Assembly: GCF_001696455.1 (NCBI RefSeq)
Contig: NZ_MAUJ01000004.1
Span: 62,001 to 126,000, forward strand
Direction of reading: 5' to 3'
From: Pseudoalteromonas luteoviolacea
Lineage (GTDB): Bacteria > Pseudomonadota > Gammaproteobacteria > Enterobacterales > Alteromonadaceae
DNA: 64,000 nucleotides
In this document: positions 16,801 through 27,130 of the stretch, piece after piece
How the letters are laid out: every line of letters starts with the position of its first letter
Numbering within the stretch: position 1 is the first letter of the stretch
Translations under genes and position numbers: made by a program
The notes under the pieces: generated by a model
Told to the model about the DNA's origin: nothing
Seen by the model: only the letters and a program-made list of their open reading frames with translations
Database searches by the model: none

Positions 16801-18288
16801 TTAATCTTCTATATAAGGCCCTGCGTCATGGCTAAATTTAAACACAGCGGAGTGTCCAGTGAGACAGCTTTGCCCATCAGGGTAATAACATACTTCGATG
16901 CCATCACGTCTAAACTGAGTCATTTCGTACACCATTTTTTGTTCATTGATTAAGGTGTGCAGTTTGCCATCAATGATAGAAAATGTACCAGTTCCCTGTG
17001 GTGAGGTGACTTCGGATACCGCGTGGCCATCAGGGGTTGGCATCATATTGAAGAAATAAGGTATGCTTTCTCCTTCTGATTCTAATGTCATATTGGTATA
17101 GCCAAGAAAGCTGTCGGAAAAGGCATTTGCCCCTAGCTGATCGCGTACTTCAACTTTAATGATCCTTTTCCCCTGCATTTTTAAAGGGCCCTGTGGGTAG
17201 AATTCGGAATAGAAGTAAAAATTGACATAAAGCGTATTCCCTTTTTTCGCCAGTAATTCGTAGTAAAACTGACAGCTGACATAACAGCTATTGTCAGGGC
17301 AACGCAATACAGTACCTAGCTCCGGGTGATCGAGCTTCTCTCTGTTCAGTTGTCCCAAATTGTCGATGGACCATTGTGAGGCGGTGTGCGCGATATTGGC
17401 CACTGCAATTTGATCTGGGTAGTAGTCATGATATCGACCAAATGCATGCCACTGACCTACTACTTGCTCATGAGTCAGCACAATATCTTGTTTTTCTATC
17501 ATTAGACCGTGTAACCAACGCGCCGATTTGGTTGTTTTGTTGACTTGTTTGGCCACAAAACTTAGCCCAATATCATCAATATAGTCTATGACCCTAAGTA
17601 CATATTTAATCGGTTTATCGCCACTGTGATATTGAAGGATGAGTCTTTTTCCTCTCACTTTCCAAGTGAGCGTGCTCTGAGTATTATCCCAATGTTGAAC
17701 GCTGCCCGTGCCATCGTCATTAAAAGTCACTCTGGCTGTGCTGGCGGCTTTAAACCAAGGGACGTCGTCATGCGTTACCTCATCCATCACCTCGATGTCC
17801 CAAGTTTTGTTGACCAGTTGTGTTTGCCACTTTTTAAGCTGACGTTGCTTCATCAGTTTGGCACTGTTTGTTTGAGTGTATGTTCTGAGTACCTTTTGCG
17901 CTTCTTTGTGCCAAATTTGAATATGTTGAGTGTAGTGTGTGTCTTGCCCTTGGTTTTGAGTATTTATCGTCAAAGCTGTTAACCGATAGACATGTGTCTC
18001 GTTTTCAGCCATCAACTGTTCATATTGAGTGAGGGGCCTATCGAGCTGAATGTGAAGTTGTTGCTCAGGTGTCCATTGCCACTGGCCAGTTGTTTCCAGA
18101 TCGCCAAACAGCGTCACTTGTTTATTTGGTTTAAATGTGAGCTTATAGGCCTGATTAACAACATCGTGATCTATGAGAAAGTAGTGCCCTTGGATTTTAC
18201 CGTGGTGTTTAGCGAATACAGTTGCTGAGATAGAACTCAACAGCAGCATAGCGCACAGAAGTAGTGAGTTTATTCGTGTTATTTTCAT
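16801..18288 (-). CDS. Secreted beta-rich protein of unknown function
   Basis: The protein has 495 residues with a clear signal peptide (1-26, ending VFA) and an AAGGAAA ribosome site. The mature part is rich in Trp, Tyr, Gln and His and reads like a run of small beta-barrel units. Similar pieces recur: LFGDLETTGQWQW near residue 65, FNDDGTGSVQHWDN with TLTWKVRGKRLILQY near 190-215, and VVGQWHAFG near 285. G-x-W plus DGTG-x-W-x-L patterns are seen in lipocalin-like secreted proteins, but I cannot assign a family. Cysteines near residues 335-345 and 470-480 may form disulfides in the periplasm. It is a monocistronic gene between two terminator hairpins. Confidence 0.75.
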   Translation of the reverse strand: MKITRINSLLLCAMLLLSSISATVFAKHHGKIQGHYFLIDHDVVNQAYKLTFKPNKQVTLFGDLETTGQWQWTPEQQLHIQLDRPLTQYEQLMAENETHVYRLTALTINTQNQGQDTHYTQHIQIWHKEAQKVLRTYTQTNSAKLMKQRQLKKWQTQLVNKTWDIEVMDEVTHDDVPWFKAASTARVTFNDDGTGSVQHWDNTQSTLTWKVRGKRLILQYHSGDKPIKYVLRVIDYIDDIGLSFVAKQVNKTTKSARWLHGLMIEKQDIVLTHEQVVGQWHAFGRYHDYYPDQIAVANIAHTASQWSIDNLGQLNREKLDHPELGTVLRCPDNSCYVSCQFYYELLAKKGNTLYVNFYFYSEFYPQGPLKMQGKRIIKVEVRDQLGANAFSDSFLGYTNMTLESEGESIPYFFNMMPTPDGHAVSEVTSPQGTGTFSIIDGKLHTLINEQKMVYEMTQFRRDGIEVCYYPDGQSCLTGHSAVFKFSHDAGPYIED

Positions 18289-18437
18289 TATTTATCGTTT
18301 CCTTGATTGTATAAATCTTATTCAACTTAGCAATAAAGGATTTGATATACAATGTGCTGGTTATGAATTAAATAATAAAAAAGTATGGGTGTACTTTTGT
18401 ATGGCAGGAATGAGAAAACGGATGCGTTGTTTGAAAG

Positions 18438-18468
18438 TAAGGTAACGAAACGGTGTTTCGTTACCTTA
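18438..18468 (-). terminator. Strong hairpin downstream of rapA
   Basis: TAAGGTAACGAAAC pairs perfectly with GTTTCGTTACCTTA (14 bp) around a GGT loop, starting 15 bases past the rapA stop at 18484. The following minus-strand sequence CTTTC has only a weak T stretch, but the long perfect stem fits a transcript end. Confidence 0.6.
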
Positions 18469-18483
18469 TGAATTTGTAGCAGC

Positions 18484-21381
18484 TTATTGGTTAGACACCA
18501 CGATTAAGCGAATGGCATCTAGTTTCACTTGTGCTTTTGAGATGTGTTCACTCAATTGGGCTTTTTGCTTATCGAACACCTGAATCTCTTCATCACGAAT
18601 GTTCGGGTTGATAGCTTTAAGCGCACTTAAGCGGTTTTGCTCCTCTTCTAAGCGCGTTTGCATATTGCTTTGTGCTTGAGTTTGCAACGTATCCAATTGT
18701 TGGTTTGCAAGTTCATTTGCCTTAGCTATAAGTGGGTGGATCCCCGACTGTAAAGCGTTTGCCAGCTTACTCGCTGTTTGACGTCCAACGGCTGACAGCT
18801 GCTGATTAAATGCATCAAAAGCGACATTGTCTGCTAAGTTGTTCCCCGCTTTATCCATGAGTACACGGATTGGTGTCGGTGGCAAGAAGCGACCAATTTG
18901 TAACGACTTAGGTGCAGATGTCTCGGCAACAAAAATCAGTTCAACAAAGAACGTGCCGACAGGCAGTTTATTGTTTTTCAGTAGAGCCACCGAGGCACAG
19001 CCAAAATCATCGTCACAGATCATATCCATCACGCCTTCAACCATTGGGTGGTCCCAGCTGATAAACTGTGCATCTTCTTGAGACAATGAGGTTGAGCGGT
19101 CAAATGTGACTGTAATACCATCATCCTTTAAGCACGGGAATGACGGGTTAAGCATATGCTCTGTGGGCTTGAGGATAATGGTGTTTTCACCTTTATCTTC
19201 TTGGTTTACGCCAAAGGTATCAAACACATTGATCATAAATGCCGGCAGAATAACATCGTCATCTAGTTGCTCTATTTCGCTGACAATCTGCTCTGCACGG
19301 CCTTGGCCACTAGAGTGTAGTTCAAGCAAACGGTCTCGACCTTGTTCCATTTTTGCGCGCAATACTTTGTTCTGTTTGGCAACTTGTTCCAGTAATGGAT
19401 CTAGCTCTTCTTCATCACAATTATGTGCGCCAATGAACTCCAGTAAGTCTTCGCTGAATTCTTTGTACAGGAGTTGGCCAGTCGTGCTGGTGGTTTCAAA
19501 CGCATCAAGGGCTTCGTCATACCATCGGAGCAATACTTCTTGTGCTGTATTACTGAAATAGGGCACATGGATATTCACATCATGCTGCTGACCGATGCGG
19601 TCTAAACGACCAATGCGCTGCTCTAATAGATCTGGATTCAACGGTAAATCAAATAACACAAGATGATGTGAAAATTGGAAATTACGGCCTTCAGAGCCAA
19701 TCTCAGAACACAGCAATACCTGAGCACTGTCGTATTCATCGGCAAAGTAAGCCGCTGCACGGTCACGCTCAATAATCGACATGCCCTCATGGAATACCGC
19801 AGAGCGTATGCCCTCGCGTTCTCGCAGGGTTTGCTCTAAGCTGATGGCTGTTTGAGCTTCAGCACAAATCAATAGTACCTTCTCGTGTTTGAGCTCTTTT
19901 AGCTTTTCGATTAACCAGCTAACGCGCGGATCAAACTGAGTCCAGCTGGCACTTTCCCCTTCAAATTCTTGGAAGATTTTTTCTGGGAACAAAGCTCGTA
20001 ATGCGCTCTTTTCTGCACTTTGAATGCCCCCAATATTGCCTAATACAGACATGGCTGTTTTGTACTGCTTTGGCATATCTACGGGGTATGCATGGACTTT
20101 ACGGCTTGGGTAGCCATCAATGCCACTGCGGCTATTACGGAATAAGATACGCCCAGTACCGTGGCGATCTAGCAGCATGCTTAGCAATTCTTGTTTTGCA
20201 CTTTGCTCACCGCTATGGACTTGACTTAACAGCTCAGAAATATCCGTTTCTTTGAGTAATTCTGTGATGGTTTGCGTTGCGGTATCATCCAGCGTGCCAT
20301 CTTGTAACAGCTTGTTAGCGGCGTCTGCGATGGCCTTGTAGTTACTTTCTTCGTTTACGAATGCATCGTAATCATAAAAGCGGTCCGGGTCTAACAACTG
20401 TAGGCGCGCGAAATGACTGCGGTGGCCGAGTTGATCTGGTGTTGCAGTCAAAAGAATAAGCCCTGGTATATCTTGGCTCAGCTCTGCGATACGTTGATAT
20501 TCAGTGCTTGGCTTGTCTTTTTCCACCGTCAGGTGGTGAGCTTCATCAACCACGAGTAGATCCCAGTCAGCCAGTGTCGCCTGTTCAAACCAGCGACGCT
20601 TTTTGGTGATAAACTCTAGGCTCACTAGCACCAGCTGTTCTGTTTCAAATACATTCGGAGAGTCGGCGAAAGCCTCGTCGCAACGTTCTTCGTCAAATAT
20701 AGAAAAACGTAAGTTGAAGCGTCGTAACATTTCAACGAGCCACTGGTGTTGTAAGCTCTCTGGCACAACAATAAGCACACGGTTGGCACGACCCGTTAAG
20801 ATTTGCTGATGCAGGATCATGCCGGCTTCAATGGTTTTACCCAATCCCACTTCATCTGACAGTAAAACTCGCGGAGCAAAGCGCTGACCAACCTCGTCGG
20901 CGATATATAGCTGGTGTGGGATCAAGCTCGCACGTTGACCAATCAAGCCCTTGAGATGAGATTGTTGACGGTTAAATTGATGCTGCCAAGTTTGGTAGCG
21001 CAGCGTGTAGCGATCAAAGCGGTCAACCTGACCGGCAAAGAGCCTGTCTTGCGGTTTGTTGAACTTAATAAAATGATCTAGAAAAGTCTCTTTTAGGCTA
21101 ACCGTTTCTTCTGTATCTAGACGAACACCATGATAGCAAAGTAAATCTCCTTGCTCTTCAATGCTGTCGACACGCATTTCCCACTCTTCAACACTGCGGA
21201 TCACATCCCCAGGGTTGAACGCTACGCGAGTAACCGGCGCTTCTTGTACAGAATAAACGCGGTTTTCTCCACTGGCGGGAAACAGAATGGTTACTTGTCG
21301 ACCTTCTAAGCCGACAATGGCCCCTAAACCCAAATCTGATTCAGTATCGCTTATCCAGCGCTGACCTAAGGAAAAATTCAT
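18484..21381 (-). CDS. rapA: RNA polymerase-associated helicase-like protein RapA
   Basis: The protein has 965 residues, close to the E. coli length (968). RapA is a Swi2/Snf2 ATPase that binds RNA polymerase and recycles it after transcription. The start MNFSLGQRWISDTESDLGLG is diagnostic. The helicase core shows DEVGLGKTIEAGM (Walker A, about residues 171-183), VVDEAHHL (about 275), LLTATP (about 310), SEIGSEGRNFQF and LDRIGQQHDV (motif VI) in the second half. The C-terminal RapA-specific region ends in a coiled-coil-like stretch. It is a single gene with a strong hairpin downstream and a long upstream intergenic region. Confidence 0.96.
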   Translation of the reverse strand: MNFSLGQRWISDTESDLGLGAIVGLEGRQVTILFPASGENRVYSVQEAPVTRVAFNPGDVIRSVEEWEMRVDSIEEQGDLLCYHGVRLDTEETVSLKETFLDHFIKFNKPQDRLFAGQVDRFDRYTLRYQTWQHQFNRQQSHLKGLIGQRASLIPHQLYIADEVGQRFAPRVLLSDEVGLGKTIEAGMILHQQILTGRANRVLIVVPESLQHQWLVEMLRRFNLRFSIFDEERCDEAFADSPNVFETEQLVLVSLEFITKKRRWFEQATLADWDLLVVDEAHHLTVEKDKPSTEYQRIAELSQDIPGLILLTATPDQLGHRSHFARLQLLDPDRFYDYDAFVNEESNYKAIADAANKLLQDGTLDDTATQTITELLKETDISELLSQVHSGEQSAKQELLSMLLDRHGTGRILFRNSRSGIDGYPSRKVHAYPVDMPKQYKTAMSVLGNIGGIQSAEKSALRALFPEKIFQEFEGESASWTQFDPRVSWLIEKLKELKHEKVLLICAEAQTAISLEQTLREREGIRSAVFHEGMSIIERDRAAAYFADEYDSAQVLLCSEIGSEGRNFQFSHHLVLFDLPLNPDLLEQRIGRLDRIGQQHDVNIHVPYFSNTAQEVLLRWYDEALDAFETTSTTGQLLYKEFSEDLLEFIGAHNCDEEELDPLLEQVAKQNKVLRAKMEQGRDRLLELHSSGQGRAEQIVSEIEQLDDDVILPAFMINVFDTFGVNQEDKGENTIILKPTEHMLNPSFPCLKDDGITVTFDRSTSLSQEDAQFISWDHPMVEGVMDMICDDDFGCASVALLKNNKLPVGTFFVELIFVAETSAPKSLQIGRFLPPTPIRVLMDKAGNNLADNVAFDAFNQQLSAVGRQTASKLANALQSGIHPLIAKANELANQQLDTLQTQAQSNMQTRLEEEQNRLSALKAINPNIRDEEIQVFDKQKAQLSEHISKAQVKLDAIRLIVVSNQ

Positions 21382-21805
21382 GGTTTTCTCATCTTCGCAG
21401 AAAAAAGGCGGCTATGTTACCGAGAAGCAATGCCTTGTTCAAGATTGTAAAAGCACATTAAATATGCCTTACCTCAGGTATTTAATGTGGTTTTGCACAG
21501 CGTCTTGTACACAATACAATTTTACGTCTCAGTAATTATTTTTTATTACGCAATATTGGTTCTTAAGCATAGCCAAAGTTTATGTGCATTGAAGATAAAA
21601 TATACGAACTTGCGAGGTAAAAAAAGTACTCTGTGGTGATTTTTGTATTTGCTATGGGAACTGTTGCAAGCGGATCGGTTTGAGAAGTTTCTGTCATAAA
21701 AACGACTTTTGTGACAAATAGACTAAAATTAAGTTAGAGCTTTGTTTTGTGTGGCGAGCAGCACAAAGTTCATTCATAGAAATTGCAGACGAATAGGAAT
21801 GCACT
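21382..21805. other. Divergent promoter region rapA / phoH
   Basis: 424 bp without coding sequence between divergent rapA and the PIN-PhoH gene. It should hold both promoters. It is AT-rich, and a short repeated piece (TTAAATATGCC and TATTTAATGTGG around 21458-21490) forms an imperfect dyad about 85-105 bp from the rapA start. I cannot assign a regulator. Confidence 0.4.
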
Positions 21806-23206
21806 ATGGGAAAAGATGACCTCGACCGGAAAATTTATGTTTTAGACACCAACGTTTTACTTCACGAGCCCCTCGCTTACCTCTCCTTTCAAGAACACGA
21901 TGTAGTTATCCCTATGACAGTGTTAGAAGAACTCGACCATATTAAAGACCGCAAGCGTGATGTGAGTCGAGATGCACGTGTAGCGATCCGGAGTCTAGAT
22001 GACGTGTTAACCAATGCAACACCAGAGCAAATGCTCGAGGGGGTTGATTTACCAAAGGTACAAAGAGATCCAAACAAACCCGCTAGCAGCGGCAAGCTGA
22101 TTATTGTCAATGATCACCTCTATCCAGACAGTATTTCAGGCTTACCTGGCAATGAAAATGACCACAGCATAATTAACTGTGCGCTGCAGTTACAAAAACA
22201 ATATGCAGACAAAAAAGTAGTGCTTGTCACCAAAGACATCAATATGCGCTTAAAAGCCAAAGGGGTGGGTCTGAAGTTTGTTGAAGACTACCGAACAGAC
22301 CAGTTAATTGATGACATCAACTTGCTCACCTCTGGGTACAACAAATTTGAAGGGGATTTCTGGGCCACCGTAGGGGAGTGTCAAACTGAACAACAGGGCC
22401 GCTATAGCTTGCACAAAGTGCCTAAATCACGCATGCCGGAAGTGTTTTATAACGAGTATCTGTTAGATGGCAGCGAGCACTTTGCAGCAAGGGTAGTGGG
22501 GTACGATGAGTCTTATGTGACATTAAAAGACATTAGCGTAGAGCGACTGTTACATCAACAAGCTTGGGGAGTGAAACCAAAGAATGTGTATCAAGGCATG
22601 GCATTAGATGCTTTGTTGGATCCAAATATTGAGCTGGTGGTACTGACAGGGCCAGCGGGATGCGGTAAAACTTTGTTGGCGCTTGCCAGTGCACTTGAGA
22701 TGATCATCGAAAAAGGGGTGTATGACAAGGTGATTGTGACACGAAATACCCCCGAAATAGCCGAAAGCATCGGGTTTTTACCCGGTACGGAAGAGGAGAA
22801 AATGGCGCCATGGCTTGCGGCCATTACAGATACTTTGGAAGTGTTACATAAACACGATGAAAGTCCGATCTCCAGCCGAAATTACATCATGGAAAAGGCC
22901 AATATCCAGTTTAAGTCGGTAAACTTTATGCGTGGGCGCAGTATCCAAAATGCTGTGGTGATCTTGGATGAAAGTCAAAATCTAACGGCTTCTCAGCTAA
23001 AAACTATCATCACGCGTTGCGGTGAAGGCACTAAGTTGATATGCACGGGAAACTTGGCGCAAATTGACAGTAATTATCTGACGCCAGTGACCTCTGGGCT
23101 TACCTATATTGTCGAGCGCTTTAAAGATTTTGAAGGCAGTGCGACGATTAACTTAAATGGCGTGGTTAGAAGCAGATTAGCCTCCTTTGCCGAGGAAAAT
23201 TTATAA
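21806..23206 (+). CDS. PIN-PhoH fusion ATPase (PhoH2-type)
   Basis: The protein has 466 residues. The N-terminal PIN ribonuclease domain starts KIYVLDTNVLLHEPLAYLSF, with further acidic residues at VLEELDHIK and NENDHSIINCA. After a linker, the PhoH ATPase domain shows LTGPAGCGKTLLALA (Walker A, about 278-290), RNTPEIAESIGFLPGT, VNFMRGRSI and VVILDESQNL (Walker B). PhoH2 proteins of this layout are reported as ATP-dependent RNA helicase/ribonucleases in other bacteria. This class is distinct from the single-domain PhoH that neighbours ybeY. The gene stands alone, with a good terminator 46 bp downstream. The cellular role here is unknown. Confidence 0.9.
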   Translation: MGKDDLDRKIYVLDTNVLLHEPLAYLSFQEHDVVIPMTVLEELDHIKDRKRDVSRDARVAIRSLDDVLTNATPEQMLEGVDLPKVQRDPNKPASSGKLIIVNDHLYPDSISGLPGNENDHSIINCALQLQKQYADKKVVLVTKDINMRLKAKGVGLKFVEDYRTDQLIDDINLLTSGYNKFEGDFWATVGECQTEQQGRYSLHKVPKSRMPEVFYNEYLLDGSEHFAARVVGYDESYVTLKDISVERLLHQQAWGVKPKNVYQGMALDALLDPNIELVVLTGPAGCGKTLLALASALEMIIEKGVYDKVIVTRNTPEIAESIGFLPGTEEEKMAPWLAAITDTLEVLHKHDESPISSRNYIMEKANIQFKSVNFMRGRSIQNAVVILDESQNLTASQLKTIITRCGEGTKLICTGNLAQIDSNYLTPVTSGLTYIVERFKDFEGSATINLNGVVRSRLASFAEENL

Positions 23207-23251
23207 CCTAACGGTGGTGAATTTCGTCATCATTTGTACAGTGTCACGCCA

Positions 23252-23284
23252 AAAAAGCTGCCTTTGATATGGCAGCTTTTTATT
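23252..23284 (+). terminator. Rho-independent terminator after the PIN-PhoH gene
   Basis: AAAAAGCTGCC pairs with GGCAGCTTTTT (11 bp) around an 8-base loop and ends in a T-run, 46 bp after the stop at 23206. Confidence 0.85.
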
Positions 23285-23386
23285 GCTAGTCGTAAATTTA
23301 CTGCTGGTATGGAGATTAACTTGCTTATCGAAGTGGGGCTCGCTAACCTTTCAAAAAACAAGGAATAATTATTAACGGGTCTTTTA

Positions 23387-26300
23387 ATGGACATTTTGTC
23401 AGAATTCCTGCCGCTAAAAACCTATCGTCGTTCAATTTGTGTTGCGCTATTTATTCCCCTAATTTTGGCGGTTGTGCTGTGCTTTCATTTATTCAATATC
23501 AAGCTTGAACGCCAGTATGAAATTTATCAGCTGCAATTCTCTTCGGCACTCGCACAGGTTGATCAGGCTGCGAGTGCTGCAAACACGGTTATTGGCAGTA
23601 TCAAAAGAGGCTTGGACACGCCAATCAAATACCACCTGGATGACAGTGTCCAGCAGCAAGTACGCCAGCAACTCGGTTACTACTATCATCAACTGCCCGA
23701 ACAGGGGGGAGAGCTTATTGGGCTTGGTACATATCAGGCATCCCCCCGAGTCATCGAACATTGGCTGCACGTTATGGCATTAGGGCCAAGTTTTGATACT
23801 GCATTAGCACTGATTTCAGAGTTAGAAGCCGTTGCTTATTTTAACGAGTACGGGTTTGCGTTTGTAAAACGCCGAGATAATGCGAAAAGTCATCTATTGA
23901 CGGCCATCGTTGAAGGACGGTTTAGTCCTCGCAGAGGCGTAATTTCAACGCCTGACAGCAAGCATAGTCGTATATTCGGTAATGAATATTTCAGTATCAC
24001 ACAGCCGGTTAGTAGCGGTGGAAAATCACATATCATTTTAATTTACAATGCGGATAAAGTGACCGACTTGCTCGATGAGCTAGTATTTAGTGGCGGCGCC
24101 TTGGCGTTGGTTGACCATCAAGGGCGTGTATTGGTACAAAGTCGCAATCACGGCGCGCCCATCAACCTGCATAATAAAGAAAAAGCGTTGCCTTGGCGTG
24201 GTGGCGTTGAATTTCAAGGTGATACACAAAGTGCGCCATACACTTTGCGGTTCTCTCAATCTGAGTCGGATTTTACGGCCAGCGTTTATGTCGAAGTCTT
24301 GGTGGAATTGGGCTTTTTAGTCTTATTTATCTTGTTTACATTTTTCACGTTCACATGGCTTAACGGGCAGATTTTCATTCGTCCACTGAGGCACTTTGTC
24401 AATTATCTTACTAAGCAAGACTTGGTTGAAGAGCAGACCTTAAACTATCCAGTCCCAAAAGATTGGCAGCCGTGGTTTAGTGAGATTAAACGGGTAGTTT
24501 CACAGCGACAAAATGTGTTTGCACAAATGGAAACACACAATGCTCGACTAGACGAGCAAGTACAAAGGCAACGCCAAGCTCTTTCGAGGAGTTTTGAAGC
24601 CAAAGAGCGCCAAGCGGCGCTGCTTAATACGGTACTTAACTCAGTCCCCGATTTAATCTATTTCAAAAATATAGACGGCTCCTTTATAGGGTGTAATCAA
24701 GCGTTTGAGCGCTTTATCGGGGTGTCACAAGGAGAGTTAGTTGCTAAAGAGCATCATGAGGTGAGCCAAAAGTATTTTGATTTGCTGGATCTAGAGCATG
24801 CTATGGAGGTGCATAGCATTCCACTGACAGAAACGTTTAACTTTGATGATAAGTCTTATTTAGTTAGTGTCTCACCTCTGTTTGATGAGCAGGGCAAGCG
24901 CATCGGTAGTTTGGGTATTGCGCGAGACATTAGTGAGCAGCAGCAGGCGATGACAGCCTTGCGGGCCTCTGAGCAAAATTTCAGAGCCGCCATTGAACAT
25001 GCACCCAATGGCATATTACTTGTTTCAACAGAGTGTATTGTACTCGAGTTCAACCGTGCAGTTCGTAAACTGTTAAACGGTGTAGAAGTGGGAATGCATA
25101 TCGGTGGCTTATTTGACACAGAACAGTTAGACACCTTAAACAGTGTTTTACAGCAACTTTTAGAGGAGCGCAAAGGTGCCAAAGTACTGAGTTTGGCGCA
25201 GGTTGAGCTCGCCATCTGGTTACAGCTAAGTATTTCTTTGGTCTGGGATAAACAAAAAAATCCTAAATATTTTGTCATTCATGTTCAAAATGTCACGGCA
25301 TTGACCCAAGCCAAAATTGATGCCGAGCGCGCTAACAAAGCCAAAAGTCGCTTTATTGCCAATATAAGCCATGAGATCCGCACACCGCTTAATGCGATAT
25401 TGGGCCTGGTTGGCATTTTAAAACCCGCTTTGTCAAAGGCCCAAGATATCGAAAAATTGTCGCATATTGAAGGTGCCGCACAGCAACTACTGACCATGCT
25501 CAGCGATATTTTAAGTTTTGCTCGATTAGAAGGTGGACGCGGCAAGCTCAATCAAAAAGCTTTTTCAGCGATTAACTTAGTCAATAGTTTAAGTGCGTTG
25601 ATCCAACCATTAAGTGACGCTAAAAATCTTGCATTACGATTGCAAGTCGGCGCAACCGTTTGGCCAGAATTTGTAGGCGATGAAGCGCGTTTAAAACAAG
25701 TATTGGTCAACTTACTGGGCAACGCGGTGAAGTTTACAACCAGTGGAGAAGTTGGATTGAGGGTCGAGTCAAAATGGGGAAAGGAAGGCGAGCAGTGGCT
25801 GTCATTTTCGGTGTTTGATACTGGCCCGGGCATTAAAAAAGCGGACCAAAAAAGGTTGTTTGATGCCTTCACGCAAGGTAACGAGTCTAATTCACGTGAA
25901 CACGATGGGATCGGTTTGGGGTTAGCCATCGTGAAGCAGCAGGTGGGCCTGCTTGGCGGTAAAATTGAAGTGCGTAGTGAAGAAGGGTGTGGCAGTACCT
26001 TTGAGTTGGAGCTGATGTTACAAACAAAACCAAGTGCATCGTCGCAGCGAGAAACATCGATTTGTTTGATTTCGAGTCAGGATCAGCCCGCTTATTTAGA
26101 TGAATATCACATTCAACATTTTGCAAATTTTGGTGAGGCTTTACACCATTTAGATGCCTTTACTTATGTGGCATGTGACAGTTTTGATGAATTGACCTAT
26201 CTATGTGATCACTACAGCGAAACAGACACCTCGACCTGTAAGGGGCTGGTCATACCGGATAACTTGGACACCAATAATCATACGATTCCCTTGCCGACGT

Positions 26301-27130
26301 TTAAATTGCCAGCTCACGCTTTCTATCAATCTCTGTGTTTATCACCTTTTGAGTCCACTCTGACACCGTCAGAAGAAGCGCAAAGTCTATCCAATGCCCT
26401 GTGTGTCGTCGTAGACGACAACGAGCTCAACCTAGATATTTCTAAAACGGTGTTAAAGCAACATGGCGCAGCGGTGGTGGCATTAACCAGTGCGCAGGGT
26501 ATTGTAGACATTTGCTCCAGATTACAACCGGATATGGTGTTGATGGACATCTATATGCCACATATTGATGGGTATCAAGCAACTGAATTATTACGTCGAG
26601 AGTTTGACCAAACGGCCTTACCAATCATTGCCTTGACTGCCAATGCCCACGAGCATGAGCGAGAAAAAGCGTTTGCCAAAGGTGTCAATGAGTTTTTGGT
26701 CAAGCCGATTTCTCCGGTCGAGTTAGGTGCTGCGCTTAAGCCATTTGCACGTAGTCAACACATTGTATTTGATAAAGACTTTGCATTTAAGCAACTGATG
26801 GAGAACCAATCATTGGTTACGGCAATGCTAGAGAAGTTTGCTAAACTGTGTGATGAATATACTGATCGTATTAACCAAGCGAGTACCCATAGTGAACTTG
26901 CAGATGTGGCACACAGTATTAAAGGCGCCGCAGGGGGGATTGGATTATTACGTTTAGCTGAGTGTGCAAAAGATGTCGAAGCAACAGCGAGACAGCGGGC
27001 TAAAAGCGTCCCTGTAGATAGTGCCCAAGTAAATGAAATTGCCGAGTCCAAAGACAGTCGAAGCGCAGAGTTAGCCTCGTTAGTACGTCAAGCCCAGCAG
27101 TTTATTTCATTCGAGATAAAAGGAAGTTAA
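23387..27130 (+). CDS. Hybrid sensor histidine kinase with PAS, REC and HPt domains
   Basis: The protein has 1247 residues. Layout: transmembrane helix (about 18-38), periplasmic sensor region, second helix (about 303-328), a charged linker, two PAS-type domains (from about 410 and 535), HisKA with the phosphorylated His662 (ANISHEIRTPLNAI), HATPase (LKQVLVNLLGNAVKFT; IGLGLAIVKQQ), a diverged receiver-like stretch, a REC domain with Asp1054 (VLMDIYMPHIDG) and an HPt domain with His1176 (VAHSIKGAAGG). This is the full phosphorelay layout of BarA/ArcB-type kinases. The next gene, a response regulator, starts directly after the stop and is its likely partner. The signal sensed is unknown; the family varies in the periplasmic region. 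Confidence 0.9.
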   Translation: MDILSEFLPLKTYRRSICVALFIPLILAVVLCFHLFNIKLERQYEIYQLQFSSALAQVDQAASAANTVIGSIKRGLDTPIKYHLDDSVQQQVRQQLGYYYHQLPEQGGELIGLGTYQASPRVIEHWLHVMALGPSFDTALALISELEAVAYFNEYGFAFVKRRDNAKSHLLTAIVEGRFSPRRGVISTPDSKHSRIFGNEYFSITQPVSSGGKSHIILIYNADKVTDLLDELVFSGGALALVDHQGRVLVQSRNHGAPINLHNKEKALPWRGGVEFQGDTQSAPYTLRFSQSESDFTASVYVEVLVELGFLVLFILFTFFTFTWLNGQIFIRPLRHFVNYLTKQDLVEEQTLNYPVPKDWQPWFSEIKRVVSQRQNVFAQMETHNARLDEQVQRQRQALSRSFEAKERQAALLNTVLNSVPDLIYFKNIDGSFIGCNQAFERFIGVSQGELVAKEHHEVSQKYFDLLDLEHAMEVHSIPLTETFNFDDKSYLVSVSPLFDEQGKRIGSLGIARDISEQQQAMTALRASEQNFRAAIEHAPNGILLVSTECIVLEFNRAVRKLLNGVEVGMHIGGLFDTEQLDTLNSVLQQLLEERKGAKVLSLAQVELAIWLQLSISLVWDKQKNPKYFVIHVQNVTALTQAKIDAERANKAKSRFIANISHEIRTPLNAILGLVGILKPALSKAQDIEKLSHIEGAAQQLLTMLSDILSFARLEGGRGKLNQKAFSAINLVNSLSALIQPLSDAKNLALRLQVGATVWPEFVGDEARLKQVLVNLLGNAVKFTTSGEVGLRVESKWGKEGEQWLSFSVFDTGPGIKKADQKRLFDAFTQGNESNSREHDGIGLGLAIVKQQVGLLGGKIEVRSEEGCGSTFELELMLQTKPSASSQRETSICLISSQDQPAYLDEYHIQHFANFGEALHHLDAFTYVACDSFDELTYLCDHYSETDTSTCKGLVIPDNLDTNNHTIPLPTFKLPAHAFYQSLCLSPFESTLTPSEEAQSLSNALCVVVDDNELNLDISKTVLKQHGAAVVALTSAQGIVDICSRLQPDMVLMDIYMPHIDGYQATELLRREFDQTALPIIALTANAHEHEREKAFAKGVNEFLVKPISPVELGAALKPFARSQHIVFDKDFAFKQLMENQSLVTAMLEKFAKLCDEYTDRINQASTHSELADVAHSIKGAAGGIGLLRLAECAKDVEATARQRAKSVPVDSAQVNEIAESKDSRSAELASLVRQAQQFISFEIKGS